In this document: one piece after another, positions 35,684 to 43,746 of the stretch
Position numbering within the stretch: position 1 is the stretch's first letter
Layout: each line of letters opens with the position of its first letter
Assembly (NCBI GenBank): GCA_030425925.1
Contig: JAUHZO010000003.1
Coordinates: 1-64,000 of the forward strand
Direction of reading: 5' to 3'
Origin: Alphaproteobacteria bacterium
GTDB taxonomy: Bacteria; Pseudomonadota; Alphaproteobacteria; Rhodobacterales; Rhodobacteraceae
DNA length: 64,000 bases
Program-made: the position numbers and the translations under genes
The notes under the pieces: model-generated
What the model was told of the DNA's origin: nothing
Database searches by the model: none
The model's input: the letters and a program-made list of their open reading frames with translations, nothing else

Positions 35684-36433
35684 TCAGGACCCGCTCACCA
35701 GGCCCGGTGCCGGGGGCACCTCGCGGATTTCGTAGACATGTTCGAGATAGAGATAGAAAAACGCCAGCGACAGCGCGAGGATCACCACCCCCAGCACGTT
35801 CGAGGTGATCTTGAGCCCGGTGGGCGAGACCTCCAGCGTCGACTGGGTGCCGCTGCCGGTCATCTCCTGGCCCTTGGGCAGGGTTGCGGCCTGGGTCATG
35901 GCCATGTGGAACTGCCAGCCGGAAAACAGCACCCCCACCGCAACCAGCCCGATGACCGTGAAGAAGATGATGCGCGACGACAGCAGTTGCCATTCGAAGG
36001 TGCGCCCGCGATGGTCGACGCTTTGCCTTGTGTAGTCCAGCTGCGCCGCCATGGCGGGGGCATAGCTGTCCACAAACACCCTGGTGAACGCGGCGCGCGC
36101 CGCGTCGCGATGTGGATCGTCCGTTTCGGCATAGAACTCGTCGAAGAGGAACCGCAGATCGCGCACGAGATCCGAGGCCGGGTCGTCCTGCCCGCTGCGG
36201 GCAAGGCGGTCCACCGCCTGCGCCTCGGCCTCTCCCAGGCTCAGGCGTTCCTGCCTGGCCGTGCCGATGGCGGCCTCCGCTGCGGCGGCTGCGGCCCGGT
36301 CCTCCTCTGCCGCTTCCCGGCGCGCCGCCTCGGCCGCGGCTTCTGCCAGTGCCGAGGCCCCGTCCCCCTGCGGCTGGGCCGCCAGGGGCAGCGCCCCGAA
36401 CAACAGGAGAAGCGTCAGCGCAACGACCCTCAC
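35684..36433 (-). CDS. Exported membrane-anchored protein of unknown function
   Basis: A 249-aa protein: signal peptide (MRVVALTLLLLFGALPLAAQ, 1-20), an Ala/Glu-rich coiled-coil stretch (about 26-75), then a soluble part, a membrane segment IIFFTVIGLVAVGVLFSGWQF (about 153-174) and a second one NVLGVVILALSLAFFYLYL (about 213-231). Both termini of the middle region (AMTQAATLPKGQEMTG) are polar. No enzyme motif is visible. Its ATG overlaps the stop of the gene upstream (ATGA), so the two are expressed together. A stator-like or scaffold role in the envelope is possible but unsupported. Confidence 0.6.
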   Translation of the reverse strand: MRVVALTLLLLFGALPLAAQPQGDGASALAEAAAEAARREAAEEDRAAAAAAEAAIGTARQERLSLGEAEAQAVDRLARSGQDDPASDLVRDLRFLFDEFYAETDDPHRDAARAAFTRVFVDSYAPAMAAQLDYTRQSVDHRGRTFEWQLLSSRIIFFTVIGLVAVGVLFSGWQFHMAMTQAATLPKGQEMTGSGTQSTLEVSPTGLKITSNVLGVVILALSLAFFYLYLEHVYEIREVPPAPGLVSGS

Positions 36434-37146
36434 CGCCGGTCCTCGGCGATGATCTCCAGCACCTGCAGGCGCAACAGGATGCGGCCCTCATAACTGCGGT
36501 CCCGGCCCGTGACCGCGAATTCGCCGATTTCCTCGGGGTCCAGAATGTCGGCGGCCAGCGCATCGATCCGGTCATCCACATCGGTGACCCATCTTGCAAA
36601 CCCGCCGGTCAGACTGGGCATGCCGATATAGTCGACATTGGAATAGCGCTGTGTTCCGGTGATCACGCCATCGGGATGGCGGGTCCGGCGGGTGCCATCG
36701 GCCAGATCGCGGAGCGAGACCGTTCCATCGGCGTTCGGCACCTCCAGCCGACCGTTCACCAGCCGCGGCCCCTGCCGCGCAGCCTCTCGCCCGGCCCCGG
36801 CGATCCGCCAGTCCAGCGCCGGGCCGAAATCCGCCCCAAAGGTACAGAAACTGTCCTGCGGAATGCGCCCCTGCGCCTTCCACCGGGCCATCGTCGCGTC
36901 GCGCTCGGCCGTGGTCAGGCTGCCCACGGTGATCGCGTACCAGCCGTTGGAGGAAGGAAAGACCTGGGTAAAGGGCGGGATCTGCGCCATTCCCGCGATA
37001 TAGGCGCGGGAGTCGTCCACACTGGGACGCGACGCCACCACAAGCACGCACCGCCCGTCCGGGATCGGCGCGCGCGGATCGAACTGGGCGGCAAGGGGTC
37101 CGGCCACCAGGCAAAAGACAAACAGCAGGATCGCGGCAATTCGCAT
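36430..37146 (-). CDS. Exported protein with SPOR-like segment
   Basis: A 238-aa protein with an N-terminal signal peptide (MRIAAILLFVFCLVAGPLAAQ). Residues about 30-100 (RCVLVVASRPSVDDSRAYIAG, PPFTQVFPSSNGWYAITVG, DATMARWKAQGRIPQDSF) look like a SPOR-type fold, seen in proteins that bind denuded peptidoglycan; this is my inference from the spacing of hydrophobic residues. The C-terminal half (NGRLEVPNADGTVSLRDLADG and a late ILLRLQVLEIIAED) is unassigned. The ATG at 37146 gives the signal peptide. Coupled to the following gene by ATGA. Confidence 0.6.
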   Translation of the reverse strand: MRIAAILLFVFCLVAGPLAAQFDPRAPIPDGRCVLVVASRPSVDDSRAYIAGMAQIPPFTQVFPSSNGWYAITVGSLTTAERDATMARWKAQGRIPQDSFCTFGADFGPALDWRIAGAGREAARQGPRLVNGRLEVPNADGTVSLRDLADGTRRTRHPDGVITGTQRYSNVDYIGMPSLTGGFARWVTDVDDRIDALAADILDPEEIGEFAVTGRDRSYEGRILLRLQVLEIIAEDRR

Positions 37147-37291
37147 GACAGGCTCCGTTAAAAGGGATTCGATAACAACACCTTCAACCATACCACACAT
37201 GATCCCCGCACCGAACCCCGCGACGCTGGCATCTTGCCCAAGGCCCCCGCCGCGGCGTATCGTTTGGCACACAGAGTGACAGGACGCGCCA

Positions 37292-38317
37292 TTGACCAAG
37301 GATGATCCCCGCCCGCTGACCCTGCGCGACGTCTCGGAGGCGTCGGGCGTTTCGGAAATGACCGTCAGCCGCGTGCTGCGCAACCGCGGCGACGTGTCCG
37401 AAGCGACGCGTGAAAAGGTGCAGGAGGCGGCCAAGCGCCTGGGCTACGTGCCCAACAAGATCGCCGGGGCCCTCGCCTCGAGCCGGGTGAACCTGGTGGC
37501 GGTCATCATCCCCTCGCTGCGCAACATGGTCTTTCCCGAGGTGATGGCCGGCATTTCCCGCGTGCTCGAGGAAACCGAGTTGCAACCGGTGGTCGGCGTC
37601 ACGGATTACCTGCCGGAAAAGGAAGAGCGGGTGCTCTACGAAATGCTGTCCTGGCGTCCGTCCGGCGTGATCATCGCCGGTCTGGAACATACCGAGGCCA
37701 GCCGCGCCATGCTGCTTGCCTCCGGCATTCCGGTGGTCGAGATCATGGATACCGACGGCAAGCCGGTGGATTGCGCCGTGGGAATCAGCCACCGCCGCGC
37801 CGGGCGCGAAATGGCCCGCGCGATCCTGGACGAAGGGTATCGTCGCATCGGCTTCATGGGCACCAAGATGCCCCTCGACCACCGCGCCCGCAAACGTTTC
37901 GAAGGCTTTACCGAGGCGCTGGCCAAGGAAGGCGTCGAGGTGATCGACCGCGAATTCTACTCCGGCGGCTCTGCCCTGGCCAAGGGGCGCGAGATGACGC
38001 GCAGCCTGCTCAACCGCACACCCGATCTGGATTTCCTGTATTACTCCAACGACATGATTGCCGCAGGCGGGCTGTTCGAACTGCTGGACCAGGGCATCGA
38101 CATCCCCGGCCAGATCGGCATCGCCGGGTTCAACGGGGTGGAGTTGCTCGACGGTCTGCCGCGCCAGATCGCCACCATGGATGCCTGCCGGACCGAGATC
38201 GGCCGCCGCGCCGCCCGGATCGTCGCGGCCCGCGTGGCCGATCCCGACCTGGCGCAGCCCGCCCTCACCCAGCTGGACCCGACCATCGCGTATGGCGACA
38301 CGCTGAAGCGTCGCTGA
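37292..38317 (+). CDS. LacI-family transcriptional regulator, GntR (gluconate) type
   Basis: A 341-aa repressor: helix-turn-helix LTLRDVSEASGVSEMTVSRVLRNRGDVSEATREKVQEAAKRLGYVPN (about 9-55) with the hinge NKIAGALASSRV, then a periplasmic-binding-like core (NLVAVIIPSLRNMVFPEVMAGISRVLE). The core (PVVEIMDTDGKPVDCAVGISHRRAGREMA and YSNDMIAAGGLFELLDQGIDIPG) resembles GntR regulators of sugar acid metabolism. TTG at 37292 is used as the start because the HTH begins ten residues on, but the ribosome site is weak. No sugar genes are adjacent, so the regulon lies elsewhere. Confidence 0.8.
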   Translation: MTKDDPRPLTLRDVSEASGVSEMTVSRVLRNRGDVSEATREKVQEAAKRLGYVPNKIAGALASSRVNLVAVIIPSLRNMVFPEVMAGISRVLEETELQPVVGVTDYLPEKEERVLYEMLSWRPSGVIIAGLEHTEASRAMLLASGIPVVEIMDTDGKPVDCAVGISHRRAGREMARAILDEGYRRIGFMGTKMPLDHRARKRFEGFTEALAKEGVEVIDREFYSGGSALAKGREMTRSLLNRTPDLDFLYYSNDMIAAGGLFELLDQGIDIPGQIGIAGFNGVELLDGLPRQIATMDACRTEIGRRAARIVAARVADPDLAQPALTQLDPTIAYGDTLKRR

Positions 38318-38318
38318 G

Positions 38319-39542
38319 ATGCCCGGCGCGCCCGCGCCCGCCACGCGGCTCGACAACCGCCTGGCCCGGCACCTGTTTCTCGACCGTCACGCGCTGGGCA
38401 CGCCGCCCACCGGCCCGGGCAAGGGGGACGACCTGCTCGACCTGATCCACCGGCTGGGCTTTGTCCAGGTCGACAGCGTGCGCACGGTGGAACGCGCCCA
38501 TCACATGATCCTCTTCGCCCGCCGCAGCCGCTATCGCCCCGCCCATCTTGCCCCGCTGCTCGAACGCGACAGGGTGCTGTTCGAACACTGGACCCATGAT
38601 GCCGCGGTGATCCCCATGGCGTTCTACCCGCACTGGCGCCTGCGCTTCGCGCGCGACCGCGCCCGACTGGCCGACCGATGGGAAAAATGGCGCCGCGACG
38701 GCTTTGCCGACAAGGTCGAGGCGGTGCTGGCCCGGATCCGCGCCCAGGGCCCGGCCGGCAGCGCCGATGTCGGCGCGGACGAGACCCGCGGTTCCGGCGG
38801 CTGGTGGGATTGGCACCCGTCCAAGACCGCGCTGGAATATCTCTGGCGCACCGGGGCGCTGGCAATCTGTCACCGCGACAGCTTTCGCAAGCAGTTCGAC
38901 CTCGCCGAACGGGTGATCCCCGAAGCGGTGCGGGCGCACCACCCCGACCCGGCGGAAAGCATCGACTGGCTCTGCCGCAGCGCCCTGGACCGGCTGGGCT
39001 TCGCCACCCCGGGCGAGATCGCCGCCTTCTGGGATATCCTGCGCCCGGCCGAAGCCGCGGCCTGGGCCGAAGGCGCACAGGCGCGTGGCGCGGTGGAACC
39101 GGTCCTCGTCGACGGCCATGACGGCACGCCCCGGCGCGCCCTGGCCTTCCCCGGTCTGCAGGCGCAGGCCCTTGCCGCCCCGGCACCGCCGGGCCGGATG
39201 CGCGTGCTCTCCCCCTTCGACCCCGCCCTGCGCGACCGCCGCCGCGCCGAACGCCTGTTCGGCTTTCACTACCGCATCGAGATCTTCACCCCCGCCCACA
39301 AGCGCCGCTACGGCTATTACGTCTTCCCGCTGCTGGAAGGGGCGCGCCTTGTCGGGCGGATCGACATGAAGGCCGACCGGACCGGAAATGCGCTGCAGAT
39401 CACCGCCCTCTGGCCCGAACGCGGCCTGCGCTGGGGCGCGGCCAGACAGGACCGGCTCGAAGCCGAACTGACCCGGGTCGCCCGCTTTGCCGGGCTCGAC
39501 AGGCTGTCCTGGCAACCGGGCTGGCGGCGCGATCCTCTCTGA
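38319..39542 (+). CDS. YcaQ/AlkX-type crosslink-repair DNA glycosylase family protein
   Basis: A 407-aa protein of the HTH_42 (DUF1006) family, DNA glycosylases that unhook interstrand crosslinks and other bulky alkyl lesions. The diagnostic LGFVQVDSVRTVERAHHMILFARR (about 47-71) carries the QxD motif (Gln50-Val-Asp52) of the YcaQ branch and precedes winged-helix domains. Further signatures are LFEHWTHDAAVIP, LSPFDPALRDRRRAERLFGFHYRIEIFTPAHKRRYGYYV and LVGRIDMKADR. The ATG starts one base after the regulator stop, suggesting co-transcription. Full length. Confidence 0.82.
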   Translation: MPGAPAPATRLDNRLARHLFLDRHALGTPPTGPGKGDDLLDLIHRLGFVQVDSVRTVERAHHMILFARRSRYRPAHLAPLLERDRVLFEHWTHDAAVIPMAFYPHWRLRFARDRARLADRWEKWRRDGFADKVEAVLARIRAQGPAGSADVGADETRGSGGWWDWHPSKTALEYLWRTGALAICHRDSFRKQFDLAERVIPEAVRAHHPDPAESIDWLCRSALDRLGFATPGEIAAFWDILRPAEAAAWAEGAQARGAVEPVLVDGHDGTPRRALAFPGLQAQALAAPAPPGRMRVLSPFDPALRDRRRAERLFGFHYRIEIFTPAHKRRYGYYVFPLLEGARLVGRIDMKADRTGNALQITALWPERGLRWGAARQDRLEAELTRVARFAGLDRLSWQPGWRRDPL

Positions 39543-39560
39543 ACGGCCCTCGCTCCCGGC

Positions 39561-39586
39561 CCTTCATCTTTCTCCAAATACCTCCG
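39561..39586. repeat. Dispersed repeat of the GGTATTT type, intergenic
   Basis: On the minus strand it reads CCGGAGGTATTT, GGAG, AAAGATGAAGG. It belongs to the same layout as the GGGGTATTT...AAGAAGAAG repeats (GGTATTT plus a purine-rich AAGATGAAG end) but is a separate variant. Confidence 0.5.
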
Positions 39587-39687
39587 GGGGAGTCGCAGCC
39601 CCGCTGCGACGGGGGCAGCGCCCCCGATCTGCGGGACGGCGGGCGGGGCGCCTTTCGGCCAGAGGCCGAAACAGCGCCGTTCCGCCG

Positions 39688-40854
39688 TCACGCCACCTGC
39701 ACCCCGCGCGACCAGACCCCGCGCAGCATGGGCACCTGCCCGGCCAGGCGGAACCGCATCAGGTCCGCGCGCAGCCCCTCGGCCAGCACGCCGCGATCCG
39801 TCAGCCCCACCGCCGCCGCCGGCGCGCGGGTCACCGTGGCCAGGCCGCGCGCCATGTCGTCCCAGAGCGCGCCCAGCCGCACCGCCGCCAGAAGCAGCGC
39901 TGCCGGCACGTAATCCGAAGACACGATGTCCAGCAGCCCCTGCCGCGCCAGGTCTTCCGCCGCGACATTGCCGGAATGCGATCCGCCGCGGATCAGGTTC
40001 GGCGCGCCCATCATCACCGCGATGCCATGGGCGTGGCAGGCCTCTGCCGCCTCCACCGTGGTGGGGAACTCGGCCAGCCGGATGCCATGCCCCGCCGACA
40101 CCGCCACATGATCGCCGGTGGTGTCGTCATGGCTGGCCAGGACCGCCCCGAACCGCGCCGCCTCGGCCACCGCCGCGCGTTCATGGGCGTCTCCGTACCT
40201 GTCGCGCAGCGCCTGCAGCGCCGCCACATGCTCGACAAACTCGGCGTCCGACATGCCGCGCCTGGATTTGACGTAATGCTCCAGCTTCGAGATGTCGCGG
40301 AACTGGCGCTGCCCTGGCGTGTGGTCCATCAGGCTGACCAGGCCCACCCGGTCCTCGGGACCGAATTCGGCCATTTCCGCCACCAGCGTTTCGGAACAGA
40401 CCTCGGCCCGCAGGTGCAGGAAATGGCTGATCTTGAGCATGTCCCGCGCCCGCAAGTCCAGCAATTCCGAGGCCAGCGCCCGTGCATACGGCACATAGCG
40501 CCCCTTGCCCGTGGGGATCGAGCCCACGCGCATGGCGTCGAACACCGTGGTGATCCCGGTCGAGGCCAGCTCGGCATCATGCGCCACGATCGCCGCGGCA
40601 TGCGGCCAGTCGACCCCCGGGCGCGGCTCGATATGGCGTTCCAGATTGTCGGTGTGCAACTCGATCAGCCCCGGCGCGACAAAATCGCCGCCGCAATCCA
40701 CCGCGCCCGCCGGCACCTCGGTGCCCGTGCCCAGTGCGGCAATCCTGTCACCGTCCACGACCAGCCAGCCGGGACGGGTGGACTCGGGCAGGACCAGCGT
40801 GGCATTTGCCAGGATGAACCGATTGTTCACGTTGTTTTCACGTTGACCGGGCAT
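39688..40854 (-). CDS. phnM: Alpha-D-ribose 1-methylphosphonate 5-triphosphate diphosphatase (canonical PhnM)
   Basis: A 388-aa amidohydrolase-fold enzyme that cleaves the triphosphate of the phosphonate-ribose intermediate, releasing diphosphate, before PhnJ acts. The family fingerprints are present: VAPGLIELHTDNLERHIEPRPGVDWPHAAA (metal ligands), VGLVSLMDHTPGQRQF, LASHDDTT and VMMGAPNLIRGGSHSGN, plus DIVSSDYVPA. A start at ATG 40854 is preferred, since an earlier ATG (40881) would run into the ribosome site and start of the divergent DUF1045 gene. Compare the second phnM at 49616. Confidence 0.88.
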   Translation of the reverse strand: MPGQRENNVNNRFILANATLVLPESTRPGWLVVDGDRIAALGTGTEVPAGAVDCGGDFVAPGLIELHTDNLERHIEPRPGVDWPHAAAIVAHDAELASTGITTVFDAMRVGSIPTGKGRYVPYARALASELLDLRARDMLKISHFLHLRAEVCSETLVAEMAEFGPEDRVGLVSLMDHTPGQRQFRDISKLEHYVKSRRGMSDAEFVEHVAALQALRDRYGDAHERAAVAEAARFGAVLASHDDTTGDHVAVSAGHGIRLAEFPTTVEAAEACHAHGIAVMMGAPNLIRGGSHSGNVAAEDLARQGLLDIVSSDYVPAALLLAAVRLGALWDDMARGLATVTRAPAAAVGLTDRGVLAEGLRADLMRFRLAGQVPMLRGVWSRGVQVA

Positions 40855-40879
40855 AGCCCCGGAAGGATTAGAGGATGCC

Positions 40880-41566
40880 ATGCGATTCTCCCGCTACGCC
40901 GTCTATTTCACGTTTCCCCAGGGCCCGCTTGCCGCGTTCGGCGCGGCGTGGCTGGGCTGGAACGCCGCCACCGGCGAACGCCCCGATGCGCCGCTGATCG
41001 ACGGCCTGCCCGCACCCGCGCACGCGCTTTCGGCCACGCCGCGCAAATACGGGCTGCACGGCACCATCAAGCCGCCGTTCCGGCTGGCCCAGGGCACGGA
41101 TTTCGAAGCCCTGCGGCTGGCCGTCGCCGCGTTTTGCGCCGGTCAGAAACCGGTTGTGCTGGACGGTCTCGATCTTGGCCAGCTGGGCGGCTTTCTGGCG
41201 CTCACTCCGCAGGGCGACAGCAGCGCGCTGGCCGCCCTGGCCTCGGACACCGTGCGCCAGCTGGATGCGTTCCGCGCCCCGCTGACCGAAACAGACCTGG
41301 CCCGCCGCCGCAAGGCCGGGCTCACCGACCGGCAAGAGGCGCTGCTGCAGGCCTGGGGCTATCCCTACGTGATGGAAGAGTTCCGCTTTCACATCACGCT
41401 GACAGGCCGCCTGTCGCCCGAGGCGGCCGAACAGGCCCGCGCTGCGCTGTTGCCACAGGTGACCCCGCTTCTGCCGCAGCCCTTCACGGTGGACGCGCTG
41501 ACGATCTGCGGCGAGGATGAGCAGGGCATGTTCCACGAACTGCACCGCTACAGGCTGAGCGCCTGA
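40880..41566 (+). CDS. DUF1045 protein, 2H-phosphoesterase superfamily, phn-associated
   Basis: A 228-aa protein of the family annotated as a phosphonate-operon protein (DUF1045). It carries two 2H motifs: HGTIKPPF (His60, Thr62) and FRFHITLTG (His171, Thr173), the arrangement of 2'-5' RNA ligase and cyclic phosphodiesterases. The start is preceded by GGAAGGATTAGAGG. It is convergent with phnN, overlapping by 19 bases, and divergent from phnM. No phnP is seen in this window, so a phosphoribosyl cyclic phosphate hydrolase role is a reasonable inference: 2H enzymes open cyclic phosphates, the reaction PhnP performs. Confidence 0.85.
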   Translation: MRFSRYAVYFTFPQGPLAAFGAAWLGWNAATGERPDAPLIDGLPAPAHALSATPRKYGLHGTIKPPFRLAQGTDFEALRLAVAAFCAGQKPVVLDGLDLGQLGGFLALTPQGDSSALAALASDTVRQLDAFRAPLTETDLARRRKAGLTDRQEALLQAWGYPYVMEEFRFHITLTGRLSPEAAEQARAALLPQVTPLLPQPFTVDALTICGEDEQGMFHELHRYRLSA

Positions 41567-42093
41567 AGCGCGTCATGCGCCCGGGCGGCGGTCTGCCGCA
41601 GCGTCCCGGCATTGGCGATCTCGACCACCGGCAACCCCTCGGGCAGGGCAAACTCCGCGCGTTTCAGCCGCGCCGCAATGTCGTCGGCGCTTTCGCGCCC
41701 ACGGGCCGCCAGTCTGTGCGCCAGCACCTCGGGCGGTGCCGTCAGCGACAAGACGACAAAGCGGCCGAACCGCGCCTTTGCGGCTTGCAGCACCCCGCGC
41801 GACAGGTTGGCCAGCAGGTCGCGCCCCCGGGCCAGGTCGTCGTCCACCGTTGCGGGAATGCCGTAGAACAGGCCATGCGCCTGCCAGTGCAGCGCAAAGG
41901 CCCCGGCCTCGCACATCTCGGCAAAGCGGGCCTCGCTTACGGCGGTATGGTCTTCGCCCCCAGCCTCGGGCGCGCGCGTGATCACCCGGCGCACCAGCGC
42001 ATAGCCCGGAAAGCTGTCGGCCAGCGCGGTCATCACGCTGTCCTTGCCCACGCCCGACGGGCCCACCACGGCAATGAACCGACCCGCCGACAT
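41548..42093 (-). CDS. phnN: Ribose 1,5-bisphosphate phosphokinase
   Basis: A 181-aa P-loop kinase that converts ribose 1,5-bisphosphate plus ATP to PRPP. Walker A FIAVVGPSGVGKDSVM (about 6-21), YALVRRVITRAPEAGGEDH (a guanylate-kinase-like substrate segment), FALHWQAHGLFYGIP and LTAPPEVLAHRLAARGRES are typical. Its ATG overlaps the phnL stop by one base (TGATG). The 3' end overlaps the convergent DUF1045 gene. It closes the lyase operon and returns the carbon of the pathway to nucleotide synthesis. Confidence 0.9.
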   Translation of the reverse strand: MSAGRFIAVVGPSGVGKDSVMTALADSFPGYALVRRVITRAPEAGGEDHTAVSEARFAEMCEAGAFALHWQAHGLFYGIPATVDDDLARGRDLLANLSRGVLQAAKARFGRFVVLSLTAPPEVLAHRLAARGRESADDIAARLKRAEFALPEGLPVVEIANAGTLRQTAARAHDALQALSL

Positions 42094-42791
42094 CACGCCG
42101 CCTGCGGGGTATAGGCGGTGACGTCCACCACCCGGTCGCAGACGCGGTTGCGCGCCCCTTCGTCGTGAAAGATGCCCACGATGGCCGCGCCACGCGCCTT
42201 GGCCTCTTCGATCAGGCACAGCACGGTTTCGCGGTTCTGCGCATCCAGCGAGGCCGTGGGCTCGTCCAGGAGCAGCGCCGGGTAATCATGGACAAAGCCG
42301 CGGGCGATGTTCACGCGCTGCTGTTCGCCGCCCGAAAACGTGGTGGGCGACAGGGTCCAGAGCCGTTCGGGAATGTTCAGCCGGGCCAGAAGCGTCTGCG
42401 CCTTGTGGCGCGCCGCATCGGGGGCCACGCCCAGCGTCAGCAGCGGCTCGGCCACGACATCGAGCGTGGGCACCCGCGGCACAACGCGCAGGAACTGGCT
42501 GACATAGCCCAGAACCTCGCGCCGAAGGCGGATGATCTCGCGCGGCTCGGCGCGGGCCACGTCCACCCGGCCCACAAGGATGCTGCCCGACGCGGCAAGG
42601 TAGTTGCCGTAGATCATGCGCATCAGCGTCGATTTGCCCGAGCCGGAGGCCCCGGTCAGCCCCACGCATTCGCCGGGCCGGACCGACAGCGCGGCCCCGT
42701 CCATCACGCGGATCACCGCACCGCCCTGATTGTGCAGCGTAAAGGTCTTGGACAGGCCCGAGATGTCGATGAAGGGTTCGGTCACAGCCAT
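42093..42791 (-). CDS. phnL: C-P lyase complex ABC-type protein PhnL
   Basis: A 232-aa ABC-fold protein of the C-P lyase core, not a transporter ATPase. Walker A LTGASGSGKSTLMRMIYG (about 46-63), YVSQFLRVVPRVPTLDVVAEPLL (Q-loop region), signature TTFSGGEQQRVNIARGF, Walker B ALLLDEPTASLD and the distinctive GIFHDEGARNRVCDRV. PhnL binds PhnK on the GHIJ core. The start at 42791 (ATGGCTGTGACC) overlaps the corA stop; an ATG three codons earlier is also possible. Confidence 0.9.
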   Translation of the reverse strand: MAVTEPFIDISGLSKTFTLHNQGGAVIRVMDGAALSVRPGECVGLTGASGSGKSTLMRMIYGNYLAASGSILVGRVDVARAEPREIIRLRREVLGYVSQFLRVVPRVPTLDVVAEPLLTLGVAPDAARHKAQTLLARLNIPERLWTLSPTTFSGGEQQRVNIARGFVHDYPALLLDEPTASLDAQNRETVLCLIEEAKARGAAIVGIFHDEGARNRVCDRVVDVTAYTPQAA

Positions 42792-43741
42792 TTCTTCCAT
42801 TTGAAATAGAGGTAAGTGAGCAGCGCCGAGGCCGCCATCGCCCCCAGCGCCAGAGGATAGGCATAAGGGGCCTCAAGCTCGGGCATGTCGGCAAAGTTCA
42901 TGCCATAGACCGAAGCGATCAGCGTGGGCGGCAGGAACAGCGCCGCCACCACCGACAACAGCCGCACCGTGGCGTTCTGCGCCAGGTTGATCCGGCCCAG
43001 CGCCGCGTCGCTGATCTGCCCCATGCGCGCGGCAACGAAATCCACGTGTTCCGTCAGCGCGGCGATGTCGCGCAGCTCGGCCTTGACAAGATCGGCCAGC
43101 GTCTTGTCCTCGCGCTTGCGCACGACGCGGACGGTGAAATAGGTCAGCGCCCGTTCCAGCGTCATCAGCGCCAGGCGTACGCGCGACAGGGTTTCGGCCT
43201 CGATGGCGATGCGGTCCAGCACCGCCTGCATGTCGTCCTGCCCGTGCTTGCCGCTGCCCGACAGGATGCCGCGCCCGGCATCCTCCAGCCCGCGATCCGA
43301 CGCCTCCAGCAGATCCGCCAGCCGGGCGACGATCTCTTCGACCAGGCCCAGGAACACGCGGTCGGCAGACTTGACCCCCGCCGCCTTTGTATCGGCCCGG
43401 CCGGGATAGATCGCGAACGGGCGCGGCGCGTGATGGCGCAGGGTCACGAGCCGGTCGGTCGACAGGATGAAGGTCACCGGGCTGACGATGCGCACCCCGT
43501 CGGGCGTCACGCCCGGCAGCATCACCGTCATGTAATCCTGCAGGCCGAGACGGTAGAGCCGGTTGGAAATCTCGATCTCCGACATCTGCTCCAGCGTCGG
43601 CAGGACGATGCCCAGCGCCTCGACCGCCGCAACCTGTGGCGGCACCGGTCGGTAAAGATCGACCCACACCGCGCCGTCCAGCGCCGCATCATGCGCCATT
43701 TCGCACAACTGTCCGGTGTCAAGGCGATAGGCAAAGAGCAT
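42782..43741 (-). CDS. corA: CorA-type magnesium/divalent cation channel
   Basis: A 319-aa protein of the CorA family: cytoplasmic funnel domain (1-255), then two membrane segments, the first ending in the signature YGMNF (GMN at 280-282) and the second LALGAMAASALLTYLYF. The C-terminal basic cluster KWKKWL is typical. CorA forms pentameric channels for Mg2+ uptake. The gene is wedged between phnK (5 bases) and phnL (overlap), which is unusual; a steady Mg2+ supply for ATP-dependent PhnI/PhnN steps is one explanation, chance insertion another. Start ATG 43741. Confidence 0.88.
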   Translation of the reverse strand: MLFAYRLDTGQLCEMAHDAALDGAVWVDLYRPVPPQVAAVEALGIVLPTLEQMSEIEISNRLYRLGLQDYMTVMLPGVTPDGVRIVSPVTFILSTDRLVTLRHHAPRPFAIYPGRADTKAAGVKSADRVFLGLVEEIVARLADLLEASDRGLEDAGRGILSGSGKHGQDDMQAVLDRIAIEAETLSRVRLALMTLERALTYFTVRVVRKREDKTLADLVKAELRDIAALTEHVDFVAARMGQISDAALGRINLAQNATVRLLSVVAALFLPPTLIASVYGMNFADMPELEAPYAYPLALGAMAASALLTYLYFKWKKWL

Positions 43742-43746
43742 GGACC

